From Candidatus Nanopelagicales bacterium (GTDB lineage Bacteria > Actinomycetota > Actinomycetes > S36-B12 > UBA5976), in the NCBI GenBank assembly GCA_018402365.1, contig JAGYJD010000012.1:1-46287 (forward strand): 46,287 nucleotides of DNA. Reading direction: 5' to 3'. The position numbers were made by a program, and so were the translations under genes. Below are positions 8,637 through 17,164 of the stretch, piece after piece. Numbering within the stretch: position 1 is the first letter of the stretch; the number at the start of each line of letters is the position of its first letter. The notes beneath the pieces were generated by a model. It was not told the DNA's origin and made no database searches. It saw only the letters and a program-made list of their open reading frames with translations.

Positions 8637-8979
8637 CAATAAAGGCAGTGCGGTTGTAAGTTTTGTGCTGGCAGCACCCCTGATATTGCTGTTAGCTTTA
8701 GCGGGAATGCAACTTGCCTGGCTGTTAATGTTGCAAGCACAAATTAATCAAGCTGCGCAGATGAGTGCTAGAGCTCTCACCCTTTATGAGCCAAAAAAAG
8801 TAGAACTTGTGGCAAGTCAATATCTAAAAGAAGGATTTTATCCAATCACTCGCTATCAAATAGAAATTAGCAACGAAATGATCTTAAACAAATCTTTACA
8901 AGCTGTATCAATTGAAGTACCAATGAAAATTTGGATGGGGCCAGAGTTTTATTTAAGAAGCATTTCTTATGTACCTTAA
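8575..8979 (+). CDS. TadE-like pseudopilin
   Basis: A membrane-anchored minor pilin-like protein. The stretch GSAVVSFVLAAPLILLLALA at about residues 24-43 is the TadE signature: a short basic head, then one hydrophobic helix, then QINQAAQMSARAL and a beta-rich exterior part. The first 62 bases of the frame overlap the Flp-like gene; candidate starts are TTG 8575, ATG 8581, GTG 8608 and TTG 8623, none with a good ribosome site, so the true start is probably nearer the NNKGSA segment, with translation coupled to flp. The stop overlaps the next gene by 11 bases. Confidence 0.75.
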   Translation: MRMEHFLQYFRVRLIQLENLNNKGSAVVSFVLAAPLILLLALAGMQLAWLLMLQAQINQAAQMSARALTLYEPKKVELVASQYLKEGFYPITRYQIEISNEMILNKSLQAVSIEVPMKIWMGPEFYLRSISYVP

Positions 8980-9336
8980 GCAAAATAAAGGAAACGTGAC
9001 AGTAGAACTACTATCGTTTTTTTTGATTTTGGCAGTTTCTATCTGGACAAGTGTTGGAATTTTTGAAGCATATAAGACTAAAACCTCTATCAATAATATA
9101 ACTTATTTTGCTATCACTCAAATTACAATTGATGAAAAGCTAAGAAATCAATGGCAAGATGCCAGGTTTTTAGAGCAGATAGCAAAAAATAATAATCTAC
9201 AAAATTTAAAAGTTGAAATTAATTGCGAAAATAATATTTGTAAAAAATGCTGGAAACATGATTGAAATTCACTGAAGTGCAAATTCTATCAAGCGGTGTT
9301 TTAGGTTTGAAATGCAGAGTGAGAAAAATGCAATAA
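8969..9336 (+). pseudogene. Second TadE-like pseudopilin, frame broken near its end
   Basis: The frame opens with KGNVTVELLSFFLILAV, a TadE-type head and membrane helix with the expected Glu, and runs to a premature TGA at 9263-9265. Two frame changes would restore a longer protein: dropping one A from the A6 run at 9242-9247 gives C-KNAGNMIEI, and dropping one base near 9268-9272 then gives TEVQILSSGVLGLKCRV and a stop at 9334-9336. The restored C-terminus has the cysteine pattern and strand alternation seen in other TadE-like proteins. I read it as a normal gene with two sequence errors; a truly shortened 98-residue protein remains possible. Confidence 0.6.
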
Positions 9337-9358
9337 CTAATAAATATGGAAGTGATTA

Positions 9359-9772
9359 GTGAATAATCAAAATGGAAGCGTAAGTCTAATTGTAATAATT
9401 TTTATAACAATCATAATTTCAACCATCACGGTAAGTACAAATGTGAGTTTTATTTTTTCGCAAAAAAGAAATTTACAAGAATTAATTGATCAAGCAGCTT
9501 TGGCTGGGGTGCAAGAGATAGATCAATCTGCCTATTACCAAACCGGCTTAGCTGAAGAAATACAAATCGACAGAGTCAAAGCCACAATAGAGGTTCAAGA
9601 ATTTATTTCAAAAAATTCAAACTTTGATGATGAGATCATTCTCAACCTGAGATTCAATCAAAGTGAAATTTCCGTTAGTGGCGAGGTTTTAATAAGCCCA
9701 CCGCTTGCGTCAAATTTGGTTAAGTTTCCAGTTCGCGCCAGTGCAAGCGCTCGTTTTGTAGTGGGCTTCTAG
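9359..9772 (+). CDS. TadG-like pilus-associated protein
   Basis: The 137-residue product begins NNQNGSVSL, followed by a membrane helix (about residues 8-32) and the TadG/Tad-secreton motif ELIDQAALAGVQEI, then a beta-rich exterior domain. It starts with GTG, after GGAAG. In actinobacteria such short TadG-like proteins close the tad locus as minor pilins or pilus anchors. The last codons overlap a TANNNT promoter-like hexamer for prfB (9770-9775), so the operon probably ends here. Confidence 0.75.
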   Translation: MNNQNGSVSLIVIIFITIIISTITVSTNVSFIFSQKRNLQELIDQAALAGVQEIDQSAYYQTGLAEEIQIDRVKATIEVQEFISKNSNFDDEIILNLRFNQSEISVSGEVLISPPLASNLVKFPVRASASARFVVGF

Positions 9773-9775
9773 GAT
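9770..9775 (+). promoter_or_regulatory. Promoter -10 (TAGGAT) for a leaderless prfB
   Basis: TAGGAT ends exactly 6 bases before the prfB GTG, which has no ribosome site. No convincing -35 element is seen. The same 6-base spacing recurs at several other genes in the window. Confidence 0.4.
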
Positions 9776-9781
9776 TAAGCC

Positions 9782-10879
9782 GTGAGCGTCGATTTAAAAA
9801 GCGAATTAAAAGAATTATCAGATTTGCTGCGTGGGGTAGAGAAGGTACTTGACCCAATAGAACTTAATTCAAAAATTCTTACGCTAGAAAAGGCTGCCTC
9901 TGAGCCTAACCTTTGGGATGATCCAGAAAACGCACAGAAAATTAATAGTCAACTTTCCTACTTAAAAGATGAGTTAAACGAGATAACTCAATTGCGTCAA
10001 GCTATTTCTGATTCTGAAGTTTTGTTGGATTTATCGGTAAGTGAAAGCGATAGCGATAGTCTAAAAGATGTAACTGCAGAATTAAAAAAACTACGTAAAC
10101 AAATTTCTGATTTAGAAGTTAAGACACTTTTGTCTGGTGAGTATGACGCTCGTGAAGCACTTGTGACAATTCGCTCTGAAGCTGGTGGAGTAGATGCGGC
10201 TGATTGGGCAGAAATGCTTTTGAGAATGTATTTACGATTTTGTGAGCGTAAAGGCTGGAATACCGAGGTTTATGAAACATCGTTCGCTGAGGAAGCAGGG
10301 ATCAAGTCAGTAACTTTTGGAGTGAAGGCTCCATATGCTTATGGAAATTTATCGATCGAACAAGGCACTCATCGTTTAGTACGAATTTCACCGTTTGATA
10401 GTCAAAGTCGTCGTCACACCAGTTTTGCGGCCGTAGAAGTAGTGCCGGTAGTTTCGCAAAGAGAAGAGATCTCCATTAATGAAGATGAATTAAGAGTGGA
10501 TGTCTACCGTTCAAGCGGCCCTGGTGGTCAAGGCGTCAACACCACGGATTCTGCAGTACGGCTAACTCACATCCCTACCGGGATTGTGGTGGCTTGCCAA
10601 AATGAGAGAAGTCAGTTGCAAAATAAAGCTACAGCACTTGCAATTTTGCAGGCCAAATTATTAGATAGAAAACGTCAAGAAGAGCAGGCAAAAATTAATG
10701 CTTTGAAAGACACCAGCTCAGGTTCTTGGGGTAACCAAATGCGCTCTTACGTACTTCACCCTTACCAATTGGTGAAGGACTTGCGAACGAACCATGAGAC
10801 CGGCAACACCCAAGGGGTTTTAGATGGTGACCTCGCAGAATTTATTGCTAGCGGAATCAGGTGGCGTAGAACACGTTAA
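9782..10879 (+). CDS. prfB: Peptide chain release factor 2
   Basis: Terminates translation at UGA and UAA codons. The anticodon-like SPF tripeptide is in [10 protein letters not shown] and the GGQ that reaches the peptidyl-transferase centre is in [16 protein letters not shown] (about residues 247-249). At 365 residues it is full length, and the frame is continuous from the GTG start, so there is no programmed frameshift of the E. coli kind. The position just before ftsE-ftsX is the conserved actinobacterial order. Confidence 0.96.
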   Translation: MSVDLKSELKELSDLLRGVEKVLDPIELNSKILTLEKAASEPNLWDDPENAQKINSQLSYLKDELNEITQLRQAISDSEVLLDLSVSESDSDSLKDVTAELKKLRKQISDLEVKTLLSGEYDAREALVTIRSEAGGVDAADWAEMLLRMYLRFCERKGWNTEVYETSFAEEAGIKSVTFGVKAPYAYGNLSIEQGTHRLVRISPFDSQSRRHTSFAAVEVVPVVSQREEISINEDELRVDVYRSSGPGGQGVNTTDSAVRLTHIPTGIVVACQNERSQLQNKATALAILQAKLLDRKRQEEQAKINALKDTSSGSWGNQMRSYVLHPYQLVKDLRTNHETGNTQGVLDGDLAEFIASGIRWRRTR

Positions 10880-10949
10880 ACCGTTTTCTGCGAGCCTGAA
10901 GCCGTATTTGCCCTATTTTGGCTAAGGTTTTAAAGGGTGAGCTTTTAAA

Positions 10950-11633
10950 ATGATTATTTTTGAAAATGTATCGATGCATTACCGCCGAAGTGCGGTTCCG
11001 GCACTAGACGATGTTTCATTTGAAATTAAAGACGGAGAATTTGTCTTCTTAGTGGGTCAATCAGGAGCCGGAAAATCTTCAATCCTTCGGCTATTAATGC
11101 GTGAGTTAACTCCAAAAATTGGAAAAGTAGTAGTTGATGAAATCAATGTCGGCAAATTAAGAAAAAGAAAAGTGCCTACTTTGCGTCGAAAATTCGGAAT
11201 GGTCTTTCAAGACTTTCGACTGTTACCTGAAAAGTCAGTATCTGAGAACGTTGCTTTTGCTATGCAAATAATTGGTAAAACCAGAAAAGAAATCAAGCAA
11301 ACTGTTCCACAAGTTTTAGATTTAGTCGGTCTTCTTGATAAATCGAATCGTCGACCGAATCAACTTTCAGGCGGTGAGCAACAGCGGGTGGCGATTGCTC
11401 GCGCGTTAATTAATAGACCTTCAATACTGCTAGCGGATGAACCAACTGGAAACTTGGATCCAGACACCACAATTGACATTATGCGATTGTTGGATCAGAT
11501 TAATCGTGCCGGGACAACAGTATTAATGGCAACCCATGATGCTTCAATTGTTGATCAGATGCGTAAGCGAGTTATTCAAGTTGAAAATGGAAAAATTGCT
11601 CGCGATGAATCACAAGGAAATTACGGTTACTAA
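10950..11633 (+). CDS. ftsE: Cell-division ABC ATPase FtsE
   Basis: ATPase subunit of FtsEX, which links ATP hydrolysis at the division site to activation of cell-wall hydrolases. Walker A is GQSGAGKSS (about 38-46), the signature is LSGGEQQR, Walker B is [12 protein letters not shown], and the H loop is MATHD. Length 227 is typical. An AAAGGGTGAG ribosome site precedes the ATG. The stop overlaps the ftsX ATG (TAATG), giving coupled translation. Confidence 0.96.
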   Translation: MIIFENVSMHYRRSAVPALDDVSFEIKDGEFVFLVGQSGAGKSSILRLLMRELTPKIGKVVVDEINVGKLRKRKVPTLRRKFGMVFQDFRLLPEKSVSENVAFAMQIIGKTRKEIKQTVPQVLDLVGLLDKSNRRPNQLSGGEQQRVAIARALINRPSILLADEPTGNLDPDTTIDIMRLLDQINRAGTTVLMATHDASIVDQMRKRVIQVENGKIARDESQGNYGY

Positions 11634-12548
11634 TGAGTAGATTTTTTGCAAAAATTAGATTTATTTTGTCAGAAATGTGGCAAGGCATAAGTCGAAGTAT
11701 TACTTTGACTATTGCCTTAATCGCTACTTTTGCAATTTCACTTTCGTTAATGGGTGTTTCACTTTTGGTGGGCGCACAGGTTGATGAGATGAAAGATTAC
11801 TGGTTTGATCGGGTTGAAGTATCTGTGTTTCTTTGTACCGCTGGCAGCGATACTGCAAATTGCGAGGGTGCAGTAACTCAAGAGCAAAAAGATCAATTTC
11901 AAGCTGACTTAGATGAATTAAGACCATTAGTGAGCGAAGTCTTTTTTGAAAGTAATCAAGAAGCATATGAAAGATTTATTGAAAGATTTAGCGATTCACC
12001 AATTGCGGCAAATGTAGTACCAGAGCAATTGCCAGAAAGCTTTAGAGTCAAGCTATCGGACCCAGAACAATTTTTGGTTATAGTTGAGAAATTCTCTAGT
12101 AGACCTGGCGTTGAAGCAGTAAGAGATCAACGGGCAACGCTCAACAGTCTTTTTGCGGTTTTGAACGGTCTGCAGATTTTAGCTTTGGGATTTGCCGCAT
12201 CGATGTTAGTGAATTTGATCGCTAATAACGCCTTTCCATCAGTCACAACATGCCAGAAGGCGAGAATTGGCAATTATGCGCTTGGTGGGGGCAAGTAAGG
12301 CATCAATCCGGCTTCCATTTTTGCTAGAAACTGCTTTTAGTGCGATCGTTGGTTCACTGCTGGCGGGTGCAGTCTTGGCAGGAGTTAAGGGATATCTGGT
12401 TGATGAGATTATTGCCACCAGATTTTTATTTACCTCTTTCTTTGGCTGGGAAGCAGTGCAAGAAGCAATTTTGATTTCAACAGCAGCTGGTTTAGCCTTG
12501 GCATTATTTGCTTCGTGGATCGGGATTAGTCGTCACCTCAAAGCATGA
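11633..12548 (+). pseudogene. ftsX: Cell-division ABC permease FtsX, split by a frameshift
   Basis: The first frame (to 12298) has the cytoplasmic head, TM1 (SITLTIALIATFAISLSLMG), the exterior domain with two Cys (CTAGSDTANC), and the start of TM2. The second frame (from about 12262) resumes at RRRELAIMRLVGASKAS, the conserved FtsX loop, and continues through two more membrane helices to the end. Joined, they give about 304 residues, the normal length. The break lies between about 12225 and 12262, where TM2 runs into that loop; a single small indel explains it. As ftsX is normally important and ftsE is intact, an assembly error is more likely than a true mutation. Confidence 0.85.
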
Positions 12549-12604
12549 ATTTTGGCAGCGCCGCCGAATGCACTAGGAAAATGGTGTTTAGGTATGGTAC
12601 ACAA

Positions 12605-12633
12605 GTGACAGGTGTTATTAATAGCATGATATT
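12605..12633 (+). promoter_or_regulatory. Possible sigma-70-type promoter for the M23 peptidase gene
   Basis: GTGACA (12605-12610) and GATATT (12628-12633) are separated by 17 bases, with an AGGAGGT ribosome site shortly downstream. The match is 5/6 and 4/6 to the consensus; prediction by eye only. Confidence 0.35.
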
Positions 12634-12663
12634 TTCAAACTTACTAATCTCCAGGAGGTAGTT

Positions 12664-13837
12664 TTGCGTCCCCTCCGTAAGTTAGCTTCGGTTCTTTTAG
12701 CCATCTCATTTGTTTTAGGTTTAACTTATTCAGCAGGAGCTTCGGTTCGTACCAATATTGACAATAAAGTTGCAGCAGCGCAAGAAGATTTAAATGTGGC
12801 AAGTGAAGCCGTGAAAGAGGCGGCAGCAGAGCTCAAAGAAGTCCAAGCAAAACTCCCGGGCGCAGAGGCAGCTCTTCGTCAAGCGCGCCAAGAATTAGCA
12901 ATAGCCCGAGATGAAGTTGCTAGGGCTGAGGCTTACTTAGCTGAACTTGAGGCCAAACTTGGCGATACCCAACTTCGTTATGAAACTAACTTAGGTTTTG
13001 TTGGGGATGTGGCAAGAGATTTATATTTGCAGGGCCCGCTTTCAACTTTAGATATATTGCTAAATTCAAAAGACCCAAACGATTTCACGCGCAGCATGAT
13101 GTCCATGCAAACATATTTAGAAAGTCAAGACAAAGTACTTAAAGAATTAGCAGGCATTCAAGCTATGTTGCAAGCCGAACAAGATGCAGTTACTCAGCAA
13201 AAAATTGAACTTGAAGCAAAATTAGGCGTAGCCGAGCAAGCTGCCTGCAAAAGCAAGAAAAGCTGAAAAAGAAGTTCAAGCCTTAATTGATCGTCAACAG
13301 GCTGCACTTAAAAAAGCAGAAAAAGATCGCGAAGCAATTCGTCAACGTTATGAAGAGTTAAAGAAAGAGCAAGAGAGACTTCGTCAATTAGCCCGTTTGC
13401 GTGGCGGATTTACTGGTGATAGACCTGGGGAATTATTTTGGCCAGTTAGCGGTGCTCGTCTTACCCAAGGAGTTGGCCCACGTCGTCATCCAGTTTTTGG
13501 TTACCGCTCTTGTCACACCGGCATTGATTTAGCGGCACCAACAGGAACGCCGATCTACGCCACAGCCTCAGGAGTAGTTACAGCTGTAACAACGCTGAGA
13601 GCTTATGGAAACGTAGTCATCATGTATCACGGTGGCGGAATGTCGAGTATGTATGCACACATGTCAAGATTTAATACCAGCGTTGGTTCCGCGGTGGCGG
13701 TTGGTGAAGTAATTGGCTTTGTCGGCTCAACCGGTTGGTCAACTGGCCCACACTTGCATTATGAAGTACATCTAGATGGTAGACCACATAATCCGCTCGG
13801 TTGGTTCGGCGGAAGCAAAACTCCCGTCGTTTGTTAA
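12664..13837 (+). pseudogene. Coiled-coil M23 (LytM) peptidase, EnvC/NlpD-like, one frameshift
   Basis: A secreted peptidoglycan endopeptidase or activator, likely the partner of FtsEX just upstream. A near-perfect ribosome site AGGAGGT precedes the TTG start. A signal peptide (about residues 1-27) is followed by a long Ala/Glu/Lys-rich coiled coil and a C-terminal LytM domain with HTGID (HxxxD) and HLHYE (HxH) zinc ligands, so the active site looks complete. The frame breaks at a probable extra T at 13246: without it the coiled coil continues AAAKARKAEKEVQALIDRQQ into the second frame, giving about 390 residues. One inserted base in an otherwise conserved gene suggests a sequence error. Confidence 0.87.
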
Positions 13838-13942
13838 GTCGTTAGTAGCTAGACTTTCTCAACTTTGACTCAAGTGTCACACTCTGCGGGCAGATTTTTT
13901 GGGCTAAAAATCGGTTTACGCGAGCCTTAAAGGCCGAACGCC

Positions 13943-13948
13943 TACAAT
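13943..13948 (+). promoter_or_regulatory. Promoter -10 (TACAAT) for a leaderless ctpA-like gene
   Basis: TACAAT ends 6 bases before the GTG start at 13955. There is no Shine-Dalgarno, so transcription would start at or next to the start codon. A good -35 is not visible. Confidence 0.5.
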
Positions 13949-13954
13949 CGTAGA

Positions 13955-15103
13955 GTGAACAAGCGCATACCCATCTCTCCCTTGGCTTTGGCAGTAAGTC
14001 TGATATTTGTCTTCGGCCTGGGGTTTGGCATCTCAACTTCTTTAAAGAATTCAGATTCACAATTAGGGGTTTTAGATGAGGCGGTTGAAGTTATTGCGGC
14101 TTCATCTGCCCTGGAAGTAGATAGAGATTCATTAAGAAGAGCAGCCATAGACGGCATGCTCAAATCTTTGGGCGATCGCTGGAGTCAGTATTTTCCGAAA
14201 GAGGCAACTACTGCTTTTAAGGGAAAAGTTGAGGGCAAATTTTCTGGGGTCGGGGTTTGGTTAAAAAACAACGAATTGGGTCAAGCTCAGGTGGTGGCAG
14301 TTGTCCCTGGATCTTCCGCAGAAAACGCTGGAATTTTGATTGGGGATTTAATTCTTGAGGTGGATGGTCGCTCGGCGACTGACTTATCACTCAGTCAAGT
14401 ATCTGGCCTTTTAACTGGTGAAAAAAACTCACTAGCAGTGATAAAGGTTCAATCTGAATCAGAAATTCGTGCACTAGAAATTATTAGGCAAGACTTAAGC
14501 GCTAATCAGGTTTTAATCTCAACTCTAGAAGATGGAGTAACCGTAATCAAGATTTCAGATTTTGCTCGCGGAACCGCAAGAGATGTTCGCTCTGCTCTAG
14601 CAACCCAAACTAGTGAACGCAACGGAGTAATTTTAGATCTGCGAGGAAACTCCGGTGGTCTACTAACTGAAGCGGTTGAAGTTGCAGGAACTTTTTTAAC
14701 CGGAGGGGCAGTGGTTGAATTTCACAAACCAAAAACTGCACCACAAGTTTTGAAAGCCAGTGCCCAAGGCGATGGAGTAACACCCTTGGTGGTTTTGGTT
14801 GATGCTGCTACTGCTTCAGCCGCAGAAATTGTGGCGGCAGCTCTACAAGATCGCTCGCGCGCTGTGGTGGTGGGTGAAAATACCTTTGGTAAAGCTGCGG
14901 TACAAGACACTAAATCACTTTCAGATGGAAGCATGATTGAAATGACTGTGGGCTATTACGTCACTCCGAATGGCAAAAGAATTGACGGGGTAGGAGTTTC
15001 CCCAGATATTTTTGTTTCCGCATTTGATGAAAATATTTCTGCTGAGGGCCGTGCGCTTCAAGTACTCGACGGCTTGGTAGCTGCAGCTGCCACCAGAGGG
15101 TAG
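13955..15103 (+). CDS. C-terminal processing peptidase, S41 family
   Basis: A CtpA-type serine protease of 382 residues. An N-terminal signal anchor (about 8-28) places it outside the membrane. A PDZ domain (about 92-165, with [12 protein letters not shown]) is followed by the S41 domain with [11 protein letters not shown] and the catalytic Ser288 in TASAAEIV and Lys313 in FGKAA; the 25-residue Ser-Lys spacing is typical of the family. It would trim or degrade exported proteins from their C-termini. Located between the FtsEX-linked peptidase and smpB, as in many actinobacteria. Confidence 0.9.
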   Translation: MNKRIPISPLALAVSLIFVFGLGFGISTSLKNSDSQLGVLDEAVEVIAASSALEVDRDSLRRAAIDGMLKSLGDRWSQYFPKEATTAFKGKVEGKFSGVGVWLKNNELGQAQVVAVVPGSSAENAGILIGDLILEVDGRSATDLSLSQVSGLLTGEKNSLAVIKVQSESEIRALEIIRQDLSANQVLISTLEDGVTVIKISDFARGTARDVRSALATQTSERNGVILDLRGNSGGLLTEAVEVAGTFLTGGAVVEFHKPKTAPQVLKASAQGDGVTPLVVLVDAATASAAEIVAAALQDRSRAVVVGENTFGKAAVQDTKSLSDGSMIEMTVGYYVTPNGKRIDGVGVSPDIFVSAFDENISAEGRALQVLDGLVAAAATRG

Positions 15104-15105
15104 CA

Positions 15106-15576
15106 ATGCGCGAAAAGGGTAAAAAATTAATTGCGCAGAATAAAAAAGCGCGTCATGACTATGCGCTTAGCGATTTTGTTGAAGCCGGAATTGCACTTGT
15201 TGGCACGGAGGTAAAATCATTGCGAGCCGGCCGTGCTTCTTTGGTAGATGGATTTGCTCAAATTAGAGATGACCAAGTTTGGCTTCATAACGTCCACATA
15301 CCGGAATATGATCCGGGCACTTGGACTAATCATGAGCCACGACGGGTTAGAAAACTCTTGCTACACAAAGCCGAAATCAATAAGTTGAGCAAATTAACTA
15401 AAGAGCAGGGAATTACCTTGGTGCCTGTGAGCATCTATTTCAAAGATGGAAACGCCAAAGTGGAAATAGCGGTAGCTAAGGGTAAAAAGGCACACGACAA
15501 GCGAGAGGCCATTAAGGAACGGATGGCAAAACGAGAGGCTGAAACTGCGCTCGGGAGACAGAGTAAAGGCCGCTAA
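15106..15576 (+). CDS. smpB: SsrA-binding protein SmpB
   Basis: Small basic RNA-binding protein of 156 residues that delivers tmRNA to stalled ribosomes. The motifs [18 protein letters not shown] and the lysine/arginine-rich C-terminal tail ([18 protein letters not shown]) that enters the empty mRNA channel are all present. It begins 2 bases after the protease stop and lies 51 bases before the tmRNA gene, so both halves of the trans-translation system are adjacent. Confidence 0.97.
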   Translation: MREKGKKLIAQNKKARHDYALSDFVEAGIALVGTEVKSLRAGRASLVDGFAQIRDDQVWLHNVHIPEYDPGTWTNHEPRRVRKLLLHKAEINKLSKLTKEQGITLVPVSIYFKDGNAKVEIAVAKGKKAHDKREAIKERMAKREAETALGRQSKGR

Positions 15577-15613
15577 GAAATAATTGTTTTACCTAATGCG
15601 TTACCCTAGGAGT

Positions 15614-15619
15614 TACAAC
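15614..15619 (+). promoter_or_regulatory. Possible -10 (TACAAC) for tmRNA
   Basis: TACAAC ends 8 bases before the first base of tmRNA. A TTACCT at 15589-15594 could be the -35, though its 19-base spacing is long. The site lies in the 51-base smpB-ssrA gap. Confidence 0.35.
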
Positions 15620-15627
15620 TAAATAGC

Positions 15628-16000
15628 GGGGGTGAACGGTTTCGACAACGGATGTTGAGACAAGAGAAGCGGGCCGAGGTTCAGGGTAGATCTCGAAAAC
15701 CATACCTTGAAAATATAAGTGCCAATAAAAAGAGCACTGACTTCGCACTTGCTGCCTAATAGCGCAAGCGCCTAAGAAGTCCGTCAGCTTGAGAGTTCCT
15801 TCGACTCAAGACCTGGCGTCGCAAGAAGGATCACCAATCGCTCCGGTCACGGGTGCGTGCGGAAAAATTAACAGTGACTTTGACCGTGTTGTTTGCAGGG
15901 CCACAAGAAACAAACAGGTCAAGAACACGCAATAGTGGCTGCGCCCGGAGAAGTCTTGAATCGTCACCGATGGACGCGGGTTCAATTCCCGCCACCTCCA
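15628..16000 (+). ncRNA. ssrA: Transfer-messenger RNA
   Basis: Rescues stalled ribosomes with SmpB. The 5' end GGGGGTGAACGGTTTCGAC is the conserved tmRNA start; its first seven bases pair with CACCTCC at 15993-15999, and A16000 is the discriminator. The tag reading frame at 15721-15756 encodes ANKKSTDFALAA followed by TAA TAG; the LAA end directs tagged proteins to Clp proteases, several of which lie in this window. A T arm with GGGTTCAATTCCC is at the 3' end. The terminal CCA is not fully encoded (CCT), so it must be added after transcription. Confidence 0.97.
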
Positions 16001-16001
16001 C

Positions 16002-16727
16002 CTATCGCTTGGTTAAAATCATTAAATGGTTGTTTGACTCTTCTTTTATATCTCCAAAAGAAAGAAGCATGGCAATCGGAAAAAACACGGCAGCAGTTAC
16101 TATTTGTAATGGCAGTGTTGCCCAAAACAACCATCCCCGCTTGGCATACAAGGGATCAAAGTAGTAGTCGTTCTTGAAGACTGGCCAAAACATTAAAAAT
16201 AATCTTGAAGCAATGGTGCGCCAAGCGCCGCCAAGTGGTTGCCAGCTTTCTACTTCAAATCCTGATCGCTTGGCTGCCTCAAACAGCCAGTGGTGTGTCA
16301 GGTTTTGGTAGTGAAAGGGAATTCCGTGCAGGGTGCCAGTTTGCGGAACAAGCACAATAAACTTTCCACCTGGTTTGAGTACTCGTTGCGCTTCTTGAAA
16401 AACTTTGAAAGGCTCAAAGATGAGTTCAAGTACTTGGATGCAAATTGCAGTATCCAAAGTGGCTGCCCTTAACGGCAAATGCTGTCCATCACCGGCAACT
16501 GCGTAAACCTTGCTGGCGGAATCCTCTGGCAATAGTTGAGGACTGGGTTCAATAACTAGATACTTGTTCCATGATGAATTTGTGAGTCGCTTGAAAAACG
16601 CTCCGCCTCCAATATCAACAACCGCACCCAAATCACCAGCTAGTGTCTGATAGAGCGGTTTAGACAGAAAGTCTCTTAATTTGTAGGTAAGCCTTATAGC
16701 TAGGGATTTCTCTTGTATTCCAGTCAA
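16002..16727 (-). CDS. Class I SAM-dependent methyltransferase
   Basis: A 241-residue protein with methyltransferase motif I VVDIGGGAFF (about 36-45), an acidic residue after strand 2 (VIEPSPQ), LDTAICIQVLELIFEP and VLKPGGKFIVLVPQTG, the pattern of Methyltransf_11 enzymes. A hydrophobic C-terminal segment (about 200-225) suggests membrane contact, as in enzymes acting on lipid or cell-envelope substrates. It starts with TTG, after AGAGAGAAG. Its stop codon lies 1 base beyond the tmRNA end, so the two genes converge with no spacer. The substrate is unknown. Confidence 0.75.
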   Translation of the reverse strand: MTGIQEKSLAIRLTYKLRDFLSKPLYQTLAGDLGAVVDIGGGAFFKRLTNSSWNKYLVIEPSPQLLPEDSASKVYAVAGDGQHLPLRAATLDTAICIQVLELIFEPFKVFQEAQRVLKPGGKFIVLVPQTGTLHGIPFHYQNLTHHWLFEAAKRSGFEVESWQPLGGAWRTIASRLFLMFWPVFKNDYYFDPLYAKRGWLFWATLPLQIVTAAVFFPIAMLLSFGDIKEESNNHLMILTKR

Positions 16728-16828
16728 GTTAGCTTCTCTCTGGGAATTCTCTGCCCACTAGAAATTATAAAACTAGGTGGCGTACGCTAGGGGTAGTTGC
16801 AAGTTGATCTTTCTTAGGTGTCTGTGAT

Positions 16829-16847
16829 GCCGCGGAAGGTACGCGGC
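16829..16847 (+). promoter_or_regulatory. GC-rich hairpin in the cold-shock gene leader
   Basis: GCCGCG (16829-16834) pairs with CGCGGC (16842-16847) around 7 bases, in the roughly 100-base untranslated region before cspA. Long structured leaders are typical of cold-shock mRNAs. Function here is inferred from position. Confidence 0.4.
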
Positions 16848-16908
16848 GAGTGACTCCTTGTTAGCAAAAGTTGGCAAGGCACATTCCAAATAGCAGGAGA
16901 TAGAAAAT

Positions 16909-17112
16909 ATGCCAGCAGGCAGCGTCAAATGGTTCAATTCAGAAAAGGGCTTTGGATTCATCGCCCCCGATGAAGGAGGGCCGGACGTATTCGTGCATTA
17001 CTCGGCCATTCAGAGTGACGGATACCGTTCTTTGAATGAAGAGCAACGCGTCGAATTCGACATCACAGAAGGCCAGAAAGGTCCACAGGCTGCGAACGTT
17101 CGCGCCATATAG
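16909..17112 (+). CDS. cspA: Cold-shock protein
   Basis: A 67-residue single cold-shock domain that binds single-stranded RNA and DNA. RNP1 is KGFGFIAP and RNP2 is VFVHYSAI, the two aromatic nucleic-acid-binding motifs. AGGAGAT precedes the ATG. It is monocistronic, with a strong terminator 16 bases after the stop. Its codon use is richer in C-ending codons than its neighbours (ATC, TTC, GAC), as expected for a highly expressed gene. Confidence 0.95.
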   Translation: MPAGSVKWFNSEKGFGFIAPDEGGPDVFVHYSAIQSDGYRSLNEEQRVEFDITEGQKGPQAANVRAI

Positions 17113-17128
17113 GACTTAGTCTTCACTC

Positions 17129-17160
17129 AATAAAGCCCCAAGGAAACTTGGGGCTTTATT
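17129..17160 (+). terminator. Strong rho-independent terminator, cspA/argF
   Basis: A perfect 14-bp stem, AATAAAGCCCCAAG with its complement, closed by a GAAA tetraloop and followed by ATTTTT. It ends cspA and, lying 5 bases from the argF stop on the other strand, probably ends argF too. Confidence 0.92.
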
Positions 17161-17164
17161 ATTT

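Noticed and set aside
9782-9880. Possible programmed frameshift in prfB as in E. coli
   Set aside because: The frame is continuous from the GTG start and no in-frame TGA is present near codon 26.
15853-16177. Two overlapping plus-strand open frames at the tmRNA 3' end
   Set aside because: They read through the tmRNA and antisense to the methyltransferase; no coding support.
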